In this document: positions 1 to 8,704 of the stretch, in pieces
Numbering within the stretch: the first letter of the stretch is position 1
Layout of the letters: every line of letters starts with the position of its first letter
Origin: Streptomyces griseus
GTDB lineage: Bacteria; Actinomycetota; Actinomycetes; Streptomycetales; Streptomycetaceae
Length of the DNA: 64,000 bases
Reading direction: 5' to 3'
NCBI RefSeq assembly: GCF_900460065.1
Contig: NZ_UAVD01000029.1
Coordinates: 372,001-436,000, forward strand
Notes under the pieces: generated by a model
Told to the model about the DNA's origin: nothing
Database searches by the model: none
Seen by the model: only the letters and a program-made list of their open reading frames with translations
Position numbers and translations under genes: made by a program

Positions 1-719
1 GACGTCTCATCGCCCGGCACGGGCACGGGCACGGGCGCGGGTGCGGGCACGGCGCGCGGGCGGAGGACCATCGACGCCTCCTCGACCGCCGCGACCATGG
101 CGAAGGGGAACCGGTCGAGTTCGAGGCAGAGCGCGACATCGTCCGGATGGGACCCGAGCCGTACGCCCTCGGTCAGTTCGGCGGCGGCACGCGACCCGGC
201 GGCACGGCGCAGGAAAGCGGTCGCGTCCCCTGCGCTCCCGTCGGCCCTTCGCGCGATGTACTGAGCGCACGCCAGGTCTTCCTCGGCGCGTCCCTCCTCG
301 CCGGTGACCACGAACGTGACGGCGTCACAACCCTGTTGACGCAGGAGCCGAGCGGTCGCGCCCGCCACCACGAAGCCGGCGCACAGGACCAGCGACGCCT
401 CCTTGACCGCGAGGGCGCCGACCGTCCCCGCCGTGGTCTTCTGCACGACGGTCCGTCCACGGAGGTCGAGGGAGCGCAGCAGACCGGGTGAGTTGACGGC
501 GTCGAAGCCGGGTGCGGGCGGACCGTCCTTGAGGGCCACCCAACCTGGATTGCCTGCCTTGAGGGCCAGGACGTCGTCCGGCGACTCGGCCAGGACGATC
601 TTCTCCGCGCCTCGGCCGAAGGCCCAGGCGGCCACCGTGAACGCCCGCATGACGTCGACCACCACCGCCACGGACGGGGTTTCGGCCAGCTCGGCGATGC
701 CGAGGAATCGAGCTTCCAT
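1..719 (-). CDS. ComB-like 2-phosphosulfolactate phosphatase family protein (3' end beyond left edge)
   Basis: The frame opens at ATG 719 and stays open to base 1, so about 239 residues are visible and the C-terminus is missing. The N-terminal region reads VVVDVMRAFTVAAWAFGRGA (about residues 20-39) and is followed by QKTTAGTVGALAVKEA, which match the DVLRATTT and QKTTAGT motifs of the ComB family. Characterised ComB removes phosphate from 2-phosphosulfolactate in coenzyme M synthesis. Actinobacterial members occur without that pathway, so the substrate here is unknown. The gene lies 32 bases downstream of the LysR gene on the same strand and may be co-transcribed. The visible tail is Pro/Val/Ala-rich (PAPVPVPVPG), so the conserved domain is probably nearly complete. 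Confidence 0.75.
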   Translation of the reverse strand, partial: MEARFLGIAELAETPSVAVVVDVMRAFTVAAWAFGRGAEKIVLAESPDDVLALKAGNPGWVALKDGPPAPGFDAVNSPGLLRSLDLRGRTVVQKTTAGTVGALAVKEASLVLCAGFVVAGATARLLRQQGCDAVTFVVTGEEGRAEEDLACAQYIARRADGSAGDATAFLRRAAGSRAAAELTEGVRLGSHPDDVALCLELDRFPFAMVAAVEEASMVLRPRAVPAPAPVPVPVPGDET

Positions 720-751
720 CCGACCATGATCGCCCAAGGGCTGTCCCGTCG

Positions 752-1627
752 TCACTCCGCGTCGACCCCCAGGAGCTCGAGGAAGGCCGCTGCCGCCGGG
801 GTCGGGTTCTCGCGGCCCCAGATCACGTACTCCACGCGGGCCGGTGCGTCGGTGACCTCGATCGTGGTCACTCCGGCGAGGCCGGCGACGTACGAGGGGG
901 GCAGCAGGGCCACACCCAGGCCGGCGGCGACCAACCGGGCCAGGTAGTCGGCGTTCGTCACCTCGAAGGCCACCTCCCGGGTGAGACCCGCGGCGGCGAA
1001 CGCCAGATCGGACTGGGCGCGGCCCGCGGTCTTCGCCGGGAGGTCCACGAACACCTCCGAGGAGAGTCGGCGAAGGTCGACCGCGGACTCCCCGGCGAGC
1101 GGGTGGTCCGGGGAGACCACGGCGATGAGCCGTTCCCTGGCCAGCTCCCGGGCCCGGACACCCCGGGGCCGGGCCGTGACCGGGATGCCGAGGAAGGCCA
1201 CCTCGGTCTCGCCCTTCCTGACCTGCTCGACGAGATCCTCACTGGCCCCCACGCCGAGGCTGACCCGGGCCTCGGGGTGGCGCCGGTGGAAGTCCTTGAG
1301 GACGGCGGGGAGGTCCACGGCCGCGACGGTGGGGATCAGACCCACCCTGAGACGCCCGCGCACCTCCCCGACCGCCGCCGCCACTTCGGCCGCGGCCCTT
1401 TCCGCAGCGTCCAGGCACTGGCGCGCCGCGGGCAGGAACGCCGCGCCGGCCGGGGTCAACCGGACCCTGCGGCTGGTTCGTTCGAAGAGTCGGGCGCCCA
1501 ACTCCTTCTCCAGGCGCGCGATCTGGTGGCTGAGCGCGGACTGGACCACCAGGCAGCGCTGGGCGGCCCGCGTGAAGTTGTTCGTCTCGGCCACGGCGAT
1601 CACGTACCGCATCTGCTGGAGCTCCAT
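752..1627 (-). CDS. LysR-family transcriptional regulator
   Basis: This is a 291-aa protein if translation starts at ATG 1627 (MELQQMRYVIAVAE), the usual LysR N-terminus. An upstream in-frame start would add 13 unlike residues. The winged helix-turn-helix occupies residues 1-60, with NNFTRAAQRCLVVQSALSHQ and a following RLEKELGARLFERT. The remainder is a periplasmic-binding-protein-like effector domain (RVGLIPTVAAVDLPAVL onward). The gene is divergent from an EamA transporter across 197 bases. That is the classic arrangement for a LysR regulator controlling its neighbour, and it is the inferred target here. The effector cannot be told from sequence. Confidence 0.92.
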   Translation of the reverse strand: MELQQMRYVIAVAETNNFTRAAQRCLVVQSALSHQIARLEKELGARLFERTSRRVRLTPAGAAFLPAARQCLDAAERAAAEVAAAVGEVRGRLRVGLIPTVAAVDLPAVLKDFHRRHPEARVSLGVGASEDLVEQVRKGETEVAFLGIPVTARPRGVRARELARERLIAVVSPDHPLAGESAVDLRRLSSEVFVDLPAKTAGRAQSDLAFAAAGLTREVAFEVTNADYLARLVAAGLGVALLPPSYVAGLAGVTTIEVTDAPARVEYVIWGRENPTPAAAAFLELLGVDAE

Positions 1628-1639
1628 GGATCCATCGTG

Positions 1640-1672
1640 AATCGAGATGCATCGGGTGACAAGCATGTGTTG
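1640..1672. promoter_or_regulatory. Candidate LysR operator between divergent genes
   Basis: The dyad GATGC-N12-GCATG lies at about 1646-1667, just upstream of the LysR start and inside the divergent LysR/EamA intergenic region. LysR proteins usually bind interrupted dyads with a T-N11-A core near their own promoter. The match is structural only, and no second site is evident. Confidence 0.25.
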
Positions 1673-1824
1673 GACTCATGGATGACTCCGGCCCGAGACT
1701 GATGGCGACCGCACACGGCAGGAGCCTCCCGGGCCCGGCCCGTCGGTCGGACACGCGGCCGGGGCTCCTCGGGCGCGCCCGAGAGCGGAGCCACCGCCCG
1801 CCCCCCCCGCGACCCCGAGGCGAG

Positions 1825-2796
1825 ATGACGAGCAGACCGAACATACGCACAGCCGCCCTGACCGGTCTCGCTCCGGCGGTCTGGGGCAGCACCTACCTGG
1901 TCGCCACCGAGCTGTTGCCACCGGACCGGCCACTCCTGGCGACCACCGTCCGGGCCCTGCCCGGTGGCCTGGTCCTGCTGGCCCTCGGCCGTCGGCTCCC
2001 CGCCGGCGTCTGGTGGTGGCGGGCGCCGGTCCTGGGCGTGCTGAACATCGGCGCCTTCAACTTTCTTCTCTTCCTCGCCGCCTATCGGCTGCCGGGCGGT
2101 ATCGCCGCCGTGATCATGTCGGCCCAGCCCATGTTCGTCGTGGTCCTCGCCGCCCTCTTCCTCGGTGAAAGGATCAGAGCCCTGCACGCCCTGGCCTGCG
2201 TCATGGGCGCCGGGGGAGTGGCGCTGCTCGTGCTCAGGGGTGCGGCACCGCTCGACGCCCTCGGTGTCCTCGCGGCCGTCGGCGGTGCGCTGTGCATGGG
2301 CCTGGGCATCACCCTGACCAAACGGTGGGGCCGGCCGGAAGGCGTCGGCCTGCTCACTTTCACCGGGTGGCAACTCACGGCGGGCGGCCTGGTCCTGCTG
2401 CCGTTCTGGCTGTCGCTGGAAGGGCTCCCGGACAGCCTCACCGGATCCAACGTCCTCGGGTTCGCCCACCTCATCACGCTGGGCGCGGTCCTGAGCTACT
2501 TCGTCTGGTTCCGGGGCATCGAGCGCCTGCCCGCCGTCGCCGTCTCCTTCCTGGCGCTGGGCAGTCCGGTCGTGGCGACCCTGCTGGGCTACCTGGTCAG
2601 GGGCGAGACGCTGTCCGTCCTCCAGCTCGTCGGCATGGCCGTGATCCTCGGTGCGGTCGTGCTCGGCCAGCGCCCGCCCCCGGTCCCGGCCGCCGGGCCG
2701 GAACCGGCCCGGCGGAACCTCCACGAACCACACCCGGCCCGGTCCGGAGAGACCGTTCGCGAGGGCGGCCGGCCCGGCGGGCGTACACGGCCTTGA
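1825..2796 (+). CDS. EamA-family (DMT superfamily) membrane exporter
   Basis: This is a 323-aa protein from ATG 1825 (MTSRPNIRTAALTGLAPAVW). About ten hydrophobic helices form two EamA repeats, with the characteristic PAVWGSTYLVATELLPPDRP near the N-terminus and IMSAQPMFVVVLAALFLGER closing repeat 1. The equivalent in repeat 2 is FLALGSPVVATLLGYLVRGE. Members export amino acids, drugs or other metabolites. The specific cargo is unknown. The reading frame extends further upstream, but the extra residues are Arg/Pro-rich and unlike the family, so the internal ATG is preferred. The divergent LysR gene is the likely regulator. The C-terminal 30 residues are polar and cytoplasmic. Confidence 0.9.
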   Translation: MTSRPNIRTAALTGLAPAVWGSTYLVATELLPPDRPLLATTVRALPGGLVLLALGRRLPAGVWWWRAPVLGVLNIGAFNFLLFLAAYRLPGGIAAVIMSAQPMFVVVLAALFLGERIRALHALACVMGAGGVALLVLRGAAPLDALGVLAAVGGALCMGLGITLTKRWGRPEGVGLLTFTGWQLTAGGLVLLPFWLSLEGLPDSLTGSNVLGFAHLITLGAVLSYFVWFRGIERLPAVAVSFLALGSPVVATLLGYLVRGETLSVLQLVGMAVILGAVVLGQRPPPVPAAGPEPARRNLHEPHPARSGETVREGGRPGGRTRP

Positions 2797-2869
2797 CCGC
2801 GCGCAGCGGCCGGGGAGGGAAGGTCCTCGGCTCGGCGGTCGATGGGCGCCACGGTACCGACGTCCCGGT

Positions 2870-2899
2870 GGCCTCCCCACGGGGACCGGTGGGGAGGCC
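2870..2899. terminator. Bidirectional hairpin between convergent genes
   Basis: A perfect 10-bp stem (ggcctcccca / tggggaggcc) with a 10-base loop lies between the EamA gene end at 2796 and the amidinotransferase end at 2906. It fits a shared terminator for the two convergent genes. There is no U-tract, which is usual in GC-rich actinobacteria. Confidence 0.55.
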
Positions 2900-2905
2900 G
2901 TCCGC

Positions 2906-3718
2906 TCAGACGCCCCGGCGCAGCTCCAGGGTGCAGCACTTCACGCTGCCGCCCGCCTTGAGGAGTTCCGACAGGTCCACGCCGACCGGGTGGAATCCGC
3001 GCTCGCGCAGCTGCCCCGCCAGGTCCGTCGCGTTCTGCGGCAGAACCACGTTGTACCCGTCCGATGTCGCGTTCAGCCCGAACACGGCGGCGTCGGCCGC
3101 GGAGGCGAGGAGGGCGTCCGGGAAGAGTCGCCGCAGTACGGCCAGGCTGCCGGGGGAGAAGGCCGCCGGGTAGTAGGCGATCGTCGTCCCGTCGAGCACG
3201 GTGAGGGCGGTGTCCAGGTGGTAGTAGTCGGGGTCGACGAGGGTCAGACCGATCACCGGGCGTCCGAAGAACTCCTGCGCCTCGTCGTGGGAGCGGGGAT
3301 CGCTGCGGAACCCGGTGCCCGCCAGCAGCCACTCGCCGGCCAGCAGATAGTCGCCCTCCCCCTCGTTGACGAACGCGGCCGTGCGCGGCTGCGGGTATCC
3401 GTTGTCGCGCAGCCAGTCGTGGTAGGCCGGACCCTCGGCGATGCGCTCGGCGTCGCGGAACCGGGCCACGAGGGCCCGCCCGTCGACGACGGTGGCACCG
3501 TTGGCCGCGAAGACCATGTCGGGGAGGCCGGGGACGGGGTCTATCGTGTCGACGGTGTGCCCGAGGTTCAGGTAGACCTCGCGCAGCCGCTCCCACTGGG
3601 CGATGGCCAGCGGAGTGTCGACGGGCTTCGTCGGGTCCATCCACGGGTTGATGGAGTAGACCACGTCGAAGTAGGTGGGCCGGCACATGAGGTAGTGCCG
3701 GGCACGTGCGGTACGCAT
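2906..3718 (-). CDS. Dimethylargininase-type amidinotransferase (DDAH family)
   Basis: This is a 270-aa protein from ATG 3718 (MRTARARHYLMCRPTYFDV). It has the pentein fold signatures of dimethylarginine dimethylaminohydrolase: PDMVFAANGATV for the substrate carboxylate pocket, DPDYYHLDTALTVLDG with the catalytic His, and a C-terminal SVKCCTLELRRG carrying the nucleophilic Cys. Such enzymes hydrolyse methylated arginines to citrulline, and some relatives act on arginine or act as amidinotransferases. Soluble cytoplasmic location is expected. The frame is open far upstream of 3718, but the extension is low-complexity and was rejected. The gene converges with the EamA transporter. The exact substrate is an inference from the family. 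Confidence 0.88.
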   Translation of the reverse strand: MRTARARHYLMCRPTYFDVVYSINPWMDPTKPVDTPLAIAQWERLREVYLNLGHTVDTIDPVPGLPDMVFAANGATVVDGRALVARFRDAERIAEGPAYHDWLRDNGYPQPRTAAFVNEGEGDYLLAGEWLLAGTGFRSDPRSHDEAQEFFGRPVIGLTLVDPDYYHLDTALTVLDGTTIAYYPAAFSPGSLAVLRRLFPDALLASAADAAVFGLNATSDGYNVVLPQNATDLAGQLRERGFHPVGVDLSELLKAGGSVKCCTLELRRGV

Positions 3719-4311
3719 GAGTGGGGTCCCGATCGTCAGGGGCGGCCGGTGGGACGGCCGCCCATCGAGGTGAAGTGCTCGGTCCCGGGCGGCTGGTGAC
3801 CGTCCGCGGTCCGTACGCGCGTGATCGCCGGGCCGTGGTCGCGGCCGGAGCGGGCTTCGGCTCCGGTGGCGATCACGACGTGGTCGCCCTCGTGCGGGAA
3901 GAAGCGGTCCGGGTGCCGCCGCGGCGCCCTCGGGTGCGAGACGGATCCGTTGCTTCTCGGGAGAACGATCAACCGGCGCACAAGTAAAGCAAGGCTTGCC
4001 TAAGAAAGCAACGGTGCTTCTCTGTCGGGTCAGTTGCGTCGCCCGGTGTGACGGCTGTCCGCAAACCCCTTTGCCAAAGCAGGCGTTGAAGGTCGAATGC
4101 GTCGGGGCGCGCCCATGCTCGGCCCCCGCCTGCCCTCTGCTCGCACCTGCCCGGCCGCTGCCCCGCCCGGAGGGCCGATGGTGCCCGCCGCGCCCCGGCA
4201 GTACATTCCGGCGGACGGCCGGGACCTCTCGGCGGCGATGCCCCACCGTCGTACGACACCGAGGAACCCCGCGCCGGCACCGCACATCGAACCCCGACGG
4301 ACGGACTGCCC
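3719..4311. other. 593-base intergenic region with an iron-box-like site
   Basis: This region lies between the divergent amidinotransferase and amidohydrolase genes. Its main recognisable element is the iron-box-like site at 3985-4003. A leftward open frame of 81 codons (3736-3981, GTG start) encodes an Arg/His/Gly-rich sequence with no family I recognise, and its start lies almost against the iron-box-like site, leaving no room for a ribosome-binding site. I do not call it a gene. Confidence 0.5.
3985..4003. promoter_or_regulatory. Iron-box-like operator (DmdR/IdeR/DtxR type)
   Basis: The 19-mer TAAAGCAAGGCTTGCCTAA matches the actinobacterial iron box TTAGGTAAGGCTTACCTAA at 15 of 19 positions and contains the perfect dyad GCAAG-G-CTTGC. 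DmdR1/IdeR repressors bind such boxes with Fe2+ and silence siderophore and iron-uptake genes. It lies about 270 bases upstream of the amidinotransferase start and about 310 bases upstream of the amidohydrolase start. Neither is an obvious iron gene, so the target is unclear. Confidence 0.4.
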
Positions 4312-5889
4312 ATGCTCTGTACGCGACTGACGAACGCGCGCATCCTCACGATGGACCCCCGGCACCCCGTCGCCCACGACCTGGGAATCTGGCGGGGCCG
4401 GGTCGTCGGCGTGGACGAGGCCGTGACCTCCCTGCCCGCCCGTGAGGTCGTCGACCTGGACGGCGCCACCGTGCTGCCCGGCTTCATCGACAGCCATGTC
4501 CACCTGGCCTGGGCCGGATTGAAGGCCGGTACGCCGAGCGTCGCCCCGTGCGAGCGGGTCGAGGACATCCTCGCCGTGATCGACGCGGCGGCCCGGCGGC
4601 CGGCCCCTTCCGGCGCCTGGGTGGACGTCGCCGGGTACGACCAGCGGGCCCTGGGCCGGCATCTCACCGCCGCCGAACTGGACCGGGTCAGTCACGGCCG
4701 CAAGATCCTCCTGATGCACGACTCCGGCCACGCGTGCGTCGTCAACACCGCCGTGCTGGACCTCCTGCCCGACGGAACGCCGCACGAGGACGGCTTCCTC
4801 GCCGAGAGCGCCATGACCACCGCCCGTCGGCTGCGGCTGCCCTACTCCCAGGAAGAACTGGCCGACGCGATCGAGCTCGCCGCCCGCGGCTGCCTCGACG
4901 AGGGGATCACGGCCTGCGCCGAGGCGGGGATAGGCGGCGGGCTGCTCGGCCACAGCCCCGTCGAACTGGGCGCCTACCAGCTGCTCCGGGACAGCGGTCG
5001 ACTGCCCCTGCGGATCCAGGTCATGGCCTCCGGCGACACCCTGCGCCCCCGCGCCACCCACGCCGACGACGGTTTTCCCCGGGCTCTGGACCTCGGCCTG
5101 CGCACCGGGTTCGGCGACGACTGGCTGTCGCTGGGCGCCCTGAAGATCTACACCGACGGCGGGATGATGGCGCGCACGGCGGCGCTGACCTCACCGTACG
5201 AGGGCACGACCGACAATGTCGGCCGCTTCCAGGACGATCCCGGTCTTCTCGCCGACCTCATCGTCGACGGCCACCTCGCGGGCTGGCAGCTCGCCGTGCA
5301 CGCCATCGGCGACCGCGCCGCCGACCTCGCCCTGGACGCCCTGGAGCGGGCCCAGAAGCTGCGCCCCCGCCCGGACGCGCGCCACCGCATCGAGCACGCC
5401 GGGCTGATCCGCCCGGACCAGCTGCCCCGCTTCGCCGAGCTGGGTGTGAGTGCCGTGGTCCAGCCCAGCTTCCTGCGCTACTTCGGCGACGACTACGCGA
5501 CGGTGATGGGGGAGGGGCGGGCCGGCTGGCTGTACCGGGGCCGGGGCTTCCTGGACCACGGGATCTCCCTCGTCGGCAGCTCGGACCGCCCCGTCACGGA
5601 CGGTTCACCGCTGCGGGCGATCCAGTTCATGGTCGAACGTGCCTCCGTGTCGGGCCGCCTCGTCGGCCCGGACGAGGCCGTCACCGTCGACGAAGCGCTG
5701 CGGGCCTACACGGTCGCCGGCGCCCACGCCTGCCGCTGGGAGGGGTCGGCGGGCGCCCTCGCCCCGGGGCTGCGCGCCGACCTGGTGGTGCTGGGCGACG
5801 ACCCGCACCGCGTGGACCCCTCGCGGATCGGGGACATCGAGATCGTCGGGACCTTCGTGGACGGCCGGGACGCCCGCCTCGCGGGCTGA
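4312..5889 (+). CDS. YtcJ-like metal-dependent amidohydrolase
   Basis: This is a 525-aa protein from ATG 4312. It shows the amidohydrolase metal-site series in order: GFIDSHVHLAW (HxH) near residue 60, HAIGDRAADLALDA and RHRIEHAGL (metal His residues) around 330-365, and a late Asp in GSSDRPVTDGSPLRAI. The length and HAIGDRA motif match the YtcJ/NfdA (N-substituted formamide deformylase-like) branch. The protein hydrolyses an amide or related C-N bond, but the substrate cannot be assigned. It is divergent from the amidinotransferase. A joint role in degrading guanidino or amide compounds is possible but not shown. Confidence 0.9.
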   Translation: MLCTRLTNARILTMDPRHPVAHDLGIWRGRVVGVDEAVTSLPAREVVDLDGATVLPGFIDSHVHLAWAGLKAGTPSVAPCERVEDILAVIDAAARRPAPSGAWVDVAGYDQRALGRHLTAAELDRVSHGRKILLMHDSGHACVVNTAVLDLLPDGTPHEDGFLAESAMTTARRLRLPYSQEELADAIELAARGCLDEGITACAEAGIGGGLLGHSPVELGAYQLLRDSGRLPLRIQVMASGDTLRPRATHADDGFPRALDLGLRTGFGDDWLSLGALKIYTDGGMMARTAALTSPYEGTTDNVGRFQDDPGLLADLIVDGHLAGWQLAVHAIGDRAADLALDALERAQKLRPRPDARHRIEHAGLIRPDQLPRFAELGVSAVVQPSFLRYFGDDYATVMGEGRAGWLYRGRGFLDHGISLVGSSDRPVTDGSPLRAIQFMVERASVSGRLVGPDEAVTVDEALRAYTVAGAHACRWEGSAGALAPGLRADLVVLGDDPHRVDPSRIGDIEIVGTFVDGRDARLAG

Positions 5890-6603
5890 CGCCACGCCCG
5901 GCGCCCATGTCGCGCGACCCGGGCGGACGGGGTGGGAGCGGGGTCGGCCGCCGGGTGCGTGGCCGTCGTGTCCCGCGAGAACCCGTCGGGCCGTCCGCGA
6001 CCCCCTGGCGCCCCCACCCGCGCCGGACCGCGGAGCCGGGGCGCCGAGTGGATGCCCTCGCCGCGAGTCCCGTCCGCTTCGCTCTCCTCCACGGGGTCGA
6101 CGCGGACGGGCTCCGGCGCGGTCGGTGCGCCGCCCCTGCCGGCGCGGACGCGCCGAGAACCCGGGCCCGCACCCCGATCGGCCCACCGCCCCGGCCGCCG
6201 GTCACTGCCCGGCTCGCCGGTAGCGCGCGGCAGCCGGGCGCGACGCCGGGTGCCGGGCCCGGGCGCTGACGGCCCATCCGTTCGTCACCACCTCCATCTC
6301 CCTTTGCACTGGTCTCTTTTGAGTGCTTCCGGGCGGTCGGCACCACTCCTCTCGACCGTCGGCGGACGGCTCGGTGGCAGCTCCGCAGGCGGCTCGGGTG
6401 GCGATCAGCGGCAGAACAATGCGTCGCTCTTTTCGTGTTATTTAGGTTGAATGCGGACATTGGACCGTAGGTTGGGGAGAAACGCCACCCGAGTGGCGTC
6501 CCGTGTCCCCCGACCCGCAACCGGCCCGGGACCGGGCGGCCGCCGTTCCACCGGCCGCCCGCAGTCCCGCGCCGGAGGTCATGAACGAGGAAAGGCAGGG
6601 CAG
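5890..6603. other. 714-base region without a recognisable gene
   Basis: The first 400 bases are very GC-rich with open frames that have no family character. The segment 6290-6480 is relatively AT-rich (tttgcactggtctcttttga, then tcttttcgtgttatttaggt) and probably carries the promoter of the membrane protein gene that follows. No hairpin or repeat stands out. Confidence 0.5.
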
Positions 6604-7800
6604 GTGAACGTGCTGGGGATCATCGCCTCCGGTGTGGCCGCGCTGTTCATCACGGTCGCACTCGCCAAGGTCGCCCGCCGGGCGGCGCTCCGCGCCCGCA
6701 CCCCGGGCGGACGCGCGCCACGGTCCGAGGCGTTGCGCAGAACGGGCGGAGCGACGGCCGTGCTCGGCGTCGGGGCGGCGGCAGGCGGGGCCCTGTGGCT
6801 CGGCGCGGCGGACGGTTCCGAGGGGTCCCTCGCGGGACTGCTCGCCGGGGCCGGGACCGTCGCCGCCCTGGGGCTCGTCCACGACCTGAAGCCGTTCCGG
6901 GCCGCCCTCCGCGTCCCCGTCCAGACGGCCGCCGCGATCCTCGTCGTCTGCCTCGCCGGACTGTCACCGGCCGCGGGCGTCCTGGCCGTGCTCTGGATCG
7001 TCCTCGTCACCAACGCGTTCGCCCTGCTCGACCACGCCGACGGACTGCTGACCACCGTCGGGCTGGTCACCGCCGCCGGGCTGCTCGCCTGCGCCGCCGT
7101 CGGCGGGAGCCCGGCCCTCGCCGTGCTCCCGGCGACCCTGGTGGCGGGCCTGGCGGCCTTCCTGCTCCACACCTGGCACCCGGCCCGCCTCCGGCTCGGC
7201 GCCTGCGGTGCGCAGTTCACCGGATTCGCCCTGGCCGCCTCCGGCGCGCTGATCCAGGCAGCCGCCCCGTCGGGCCGCGCCGCCTGGGCCGCGCTGCCGG
7301 CCCTGGCGACGGTCGCCCTCGCCGACACCGCCCTGGTCCTGATCTCCCGCCGCCGCGCGGGGCGCTCCCCGCTGCGCGACACGGACGACCACATCGCGCA
7401 GCGCCTGCGCCGGGTCCGCGTCACCGTGCCCGGCGCGGCGGTCCTCCTGGGCCTGTGGGCGGCCGTGCCCGTCACCACCGGGACCCTGGTGTACGCGGCA
7501 CTGCTGCACCCCGCGTTCCTCCTCCTGCCCACGGCCGGGACGGTGGCCGCCGCGTACGCCCTGCTGAGGATCCCGGCCTACGGGCCGCCCCGCGCGACCC
7601 CGACCCGTACCGCCGCCCGGCGCACCGCGGCGACCACCACCGGCGCCGCGATCCCCGTCGCCGCCTCCGCGCCGGGTGCCACGGGTCCGGCTCCCGGGAA
7701 GGGCGCGCCCTCCGCCGGGACCGGGACCGCCGCGCGGCACCCCACCGTGCCGCCCCCGCCCACCGGCCGGTCCGCCGCGGTCGCCGCCGAGCGAAGCTGA
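6604..7800 (+). CDS. MraY/WecA-like polytopic membrane protein (putative polyprenyl-P sugar-1-P transferase, degenerate motifs)
   Basis: GTG 6604 (VNVLGIIASGVAALFITVAL) is chosen over the far-upstream open frame because a purine-rich site (gaggaaaggcaggg) precedes it and a membrane helix begins at once. The 398-aa product has about ten hydrophobic segments and three motifs laid out as in MraY/WecA enzymes: VTNAFALLDHADGLLTTVG, LRLGACGAQFTGFALA and RDTDDHIAQRLRRVR. The family transfers a sugar-1-phosphate onto a polyprenyl phosphate at the cytoplasmic membrane. Here the usual NxxNxxDGxDG and GDxGS motifs are altered (NAFALLDHADG and GACGA), so activity is doubtful. The last 80 residues are Ala/Thr/Pro-rich. 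It converges with a GT2 gene. Confidence 0.8.
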   Translation: MNVLGIIASGVAALFITVALAKVARRAALRARTPGGRAPRSEALRRTGGATAVLGVGAAAGGALWLGAADGSEGSLAGLLAGAGTVAALGLVHDLKPFRAALRVPVQTAAAILVVCLAGLSPAAGVLAVLWIVLVTNAFALLDHADGLLTTVGLVTAAGLLACAAVGGSPALAVLPATLVAGLAAFLLHTWHPARLRLGACGAQFTGFALAASGALIQAAAPSGRAAWAALPALATVALADTALVLISRRRAGRSPLRDTDDHIAQRLRRVRVTVPGAAVLLGLWAAVPVTTGTLVYAALLHPAFLLLPTAGTVAAAYALLRIPAYGPPRATPTRTAARRTAATTTGAAIPVAASAPGATGPAPGKGAPSAGTGTAARHPTVPPPPTGRSAAVAAERS

Positions 7801-7816
7801 CCGCACCCGGCCGCGA

Positions 7817-8704
7817 TCACCCCCGCAGCCTGCCGAGCGAGGCGCGGGCCGCCGCGCGGGCGTACGGGGCGAGCATCAGATACGGGGCCCACGGCCAGGT
7901 GTGCCGCAGGCAGTACACCCACCACGGGCGGAGCGGCAGCTCCTGCGCGGAGGTCACGCGGCGCAGCGCCTCCCGGACGCCGATCCCCGGCTCCCGGGAT
8001 CCGGGAGCGCCCGGTCCGCCCCCGCACTCGCCCGCGTGCCCCGGGGCGACCAGCGCGCTCACCCCCGCCCGCCGAGCCCGGCGGCCGTGGTCGTAGTCGC
8101 CCAGCCGGTGGCGGAAGGCCTTGTCGGGGTCCCCGACGCGGTCGTACACGGCACGGGGCACCAGGACCACGCGCCCGTCGTACGTGTCGCAGGGCTCGGG
8201 CCGGTGTTCGCCGGGCTCGACGAGGGCCAGGGAACGTCCCCGTCGGCCGGAGTACACCGTGTCCCCGTACGCGTTGCGCACCGCGCCGACGACGACGGCC
8301 CGGGGCCCGGCCGCCCCGGCCGTCCGCAGCAGGTTCGCGAGGGCGTCCGGGAGGAGTTCGACCCCGTCGTCGAGCCAGAGCTGATGCGTCCAGGGGTGGG
8401 TCGGCCCGCCGGGCGCGCCGCCGAGCGGGCCCCCGCCCCCGCCGCCGCTGCGGCTGTTCCGGCTCGCGATGCGCAACGCCAGGTTGGGGGGCGTGTCGGC
8501 GTCCACCGACATGACCTCCACCGCCGGATGCCGCAGGCGGACCGCCTCCGGCGTACCGTCGGTGCTGCCGGTGTCCACGAGATGCACCCCGAGCGTCGTC
8601 CCGGCGGGGAGGCCGCGCTGCTCCTCCAGGGCGCGCAGCGCGGACAGCGTTCGCGCGCGGCGGTCGTGACTCGTCATCAGCACGGCCAGGTGAACGGAGT
8701 GCAC
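7817..8704 (-). CDS. Glycosyltransferase family 2 protein
   Basis: This is a 295-aa protein from GTG 8704, with gaggag five bases upstream. The GT-A nucleotide-sugar fold is seen in HLAVLMTSHDRRARTLSALR, VHLVDTGSTDGTPEAV and the metal-binding LWLDDGVELLPDAL, followed by GAVRNAYGDTVYSGRRGR. These match GT2 rhamnosyl/galactofuranosyl-like enzymes. Soluble or membrane-associated sugar transfer to a cell-envelope acceptor is likely, given the adjacent MraY/WecA-like gene whose 3' end is only 16 bases away. A Gly-rich insertion near residue 88 and a Gly/Pro-rich one near residue 225 interrupt the domain. The acceptor is unknown. The start region is duplicated (see 8695-8746). Confidence 0.87.
   Translation of the reverse strand: MHSVHLAVLMTSHDRRARTLSALRALEEQRGLPAGTTLGVHLVDTGSTDGTPEAVRLRHPAVEVMSVDADTPPNLALRIASRNSRSGGGGGGPLGGAPGGPTHPWTHQLWLDDGVELLPDALANLLRTAGAAGPRAVVVGAVRNAYGDTVYSGRRGRSLALVEPGEHRPEPCDTYDGRVVLVPRAVYDRVGDPDKAFRHRLGDYDHGRRARRAGVSALVAPGHAGECGGGPGAPGSREPGIGVREALRRVTSAQELPLRPWWVYCLRHTWPWAPYLMLAPYARAAARASLGRLRG

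Noticed and set aside
173..727. 184-codon ORF on the minus strand at the left edge
   Set aside because: It is Arg/Ser/Trp-rich shadow sequence. The overlapping frame from 719 encodes the ComB-like protein.
3736..3981. Leftward 81-codon ORF beside the iron-box-like site
   Set aside because: Its start leaves no room for a ribosome-binding site next to the dyad, the product is Arg/Gly-rich, and no family is recognisable.
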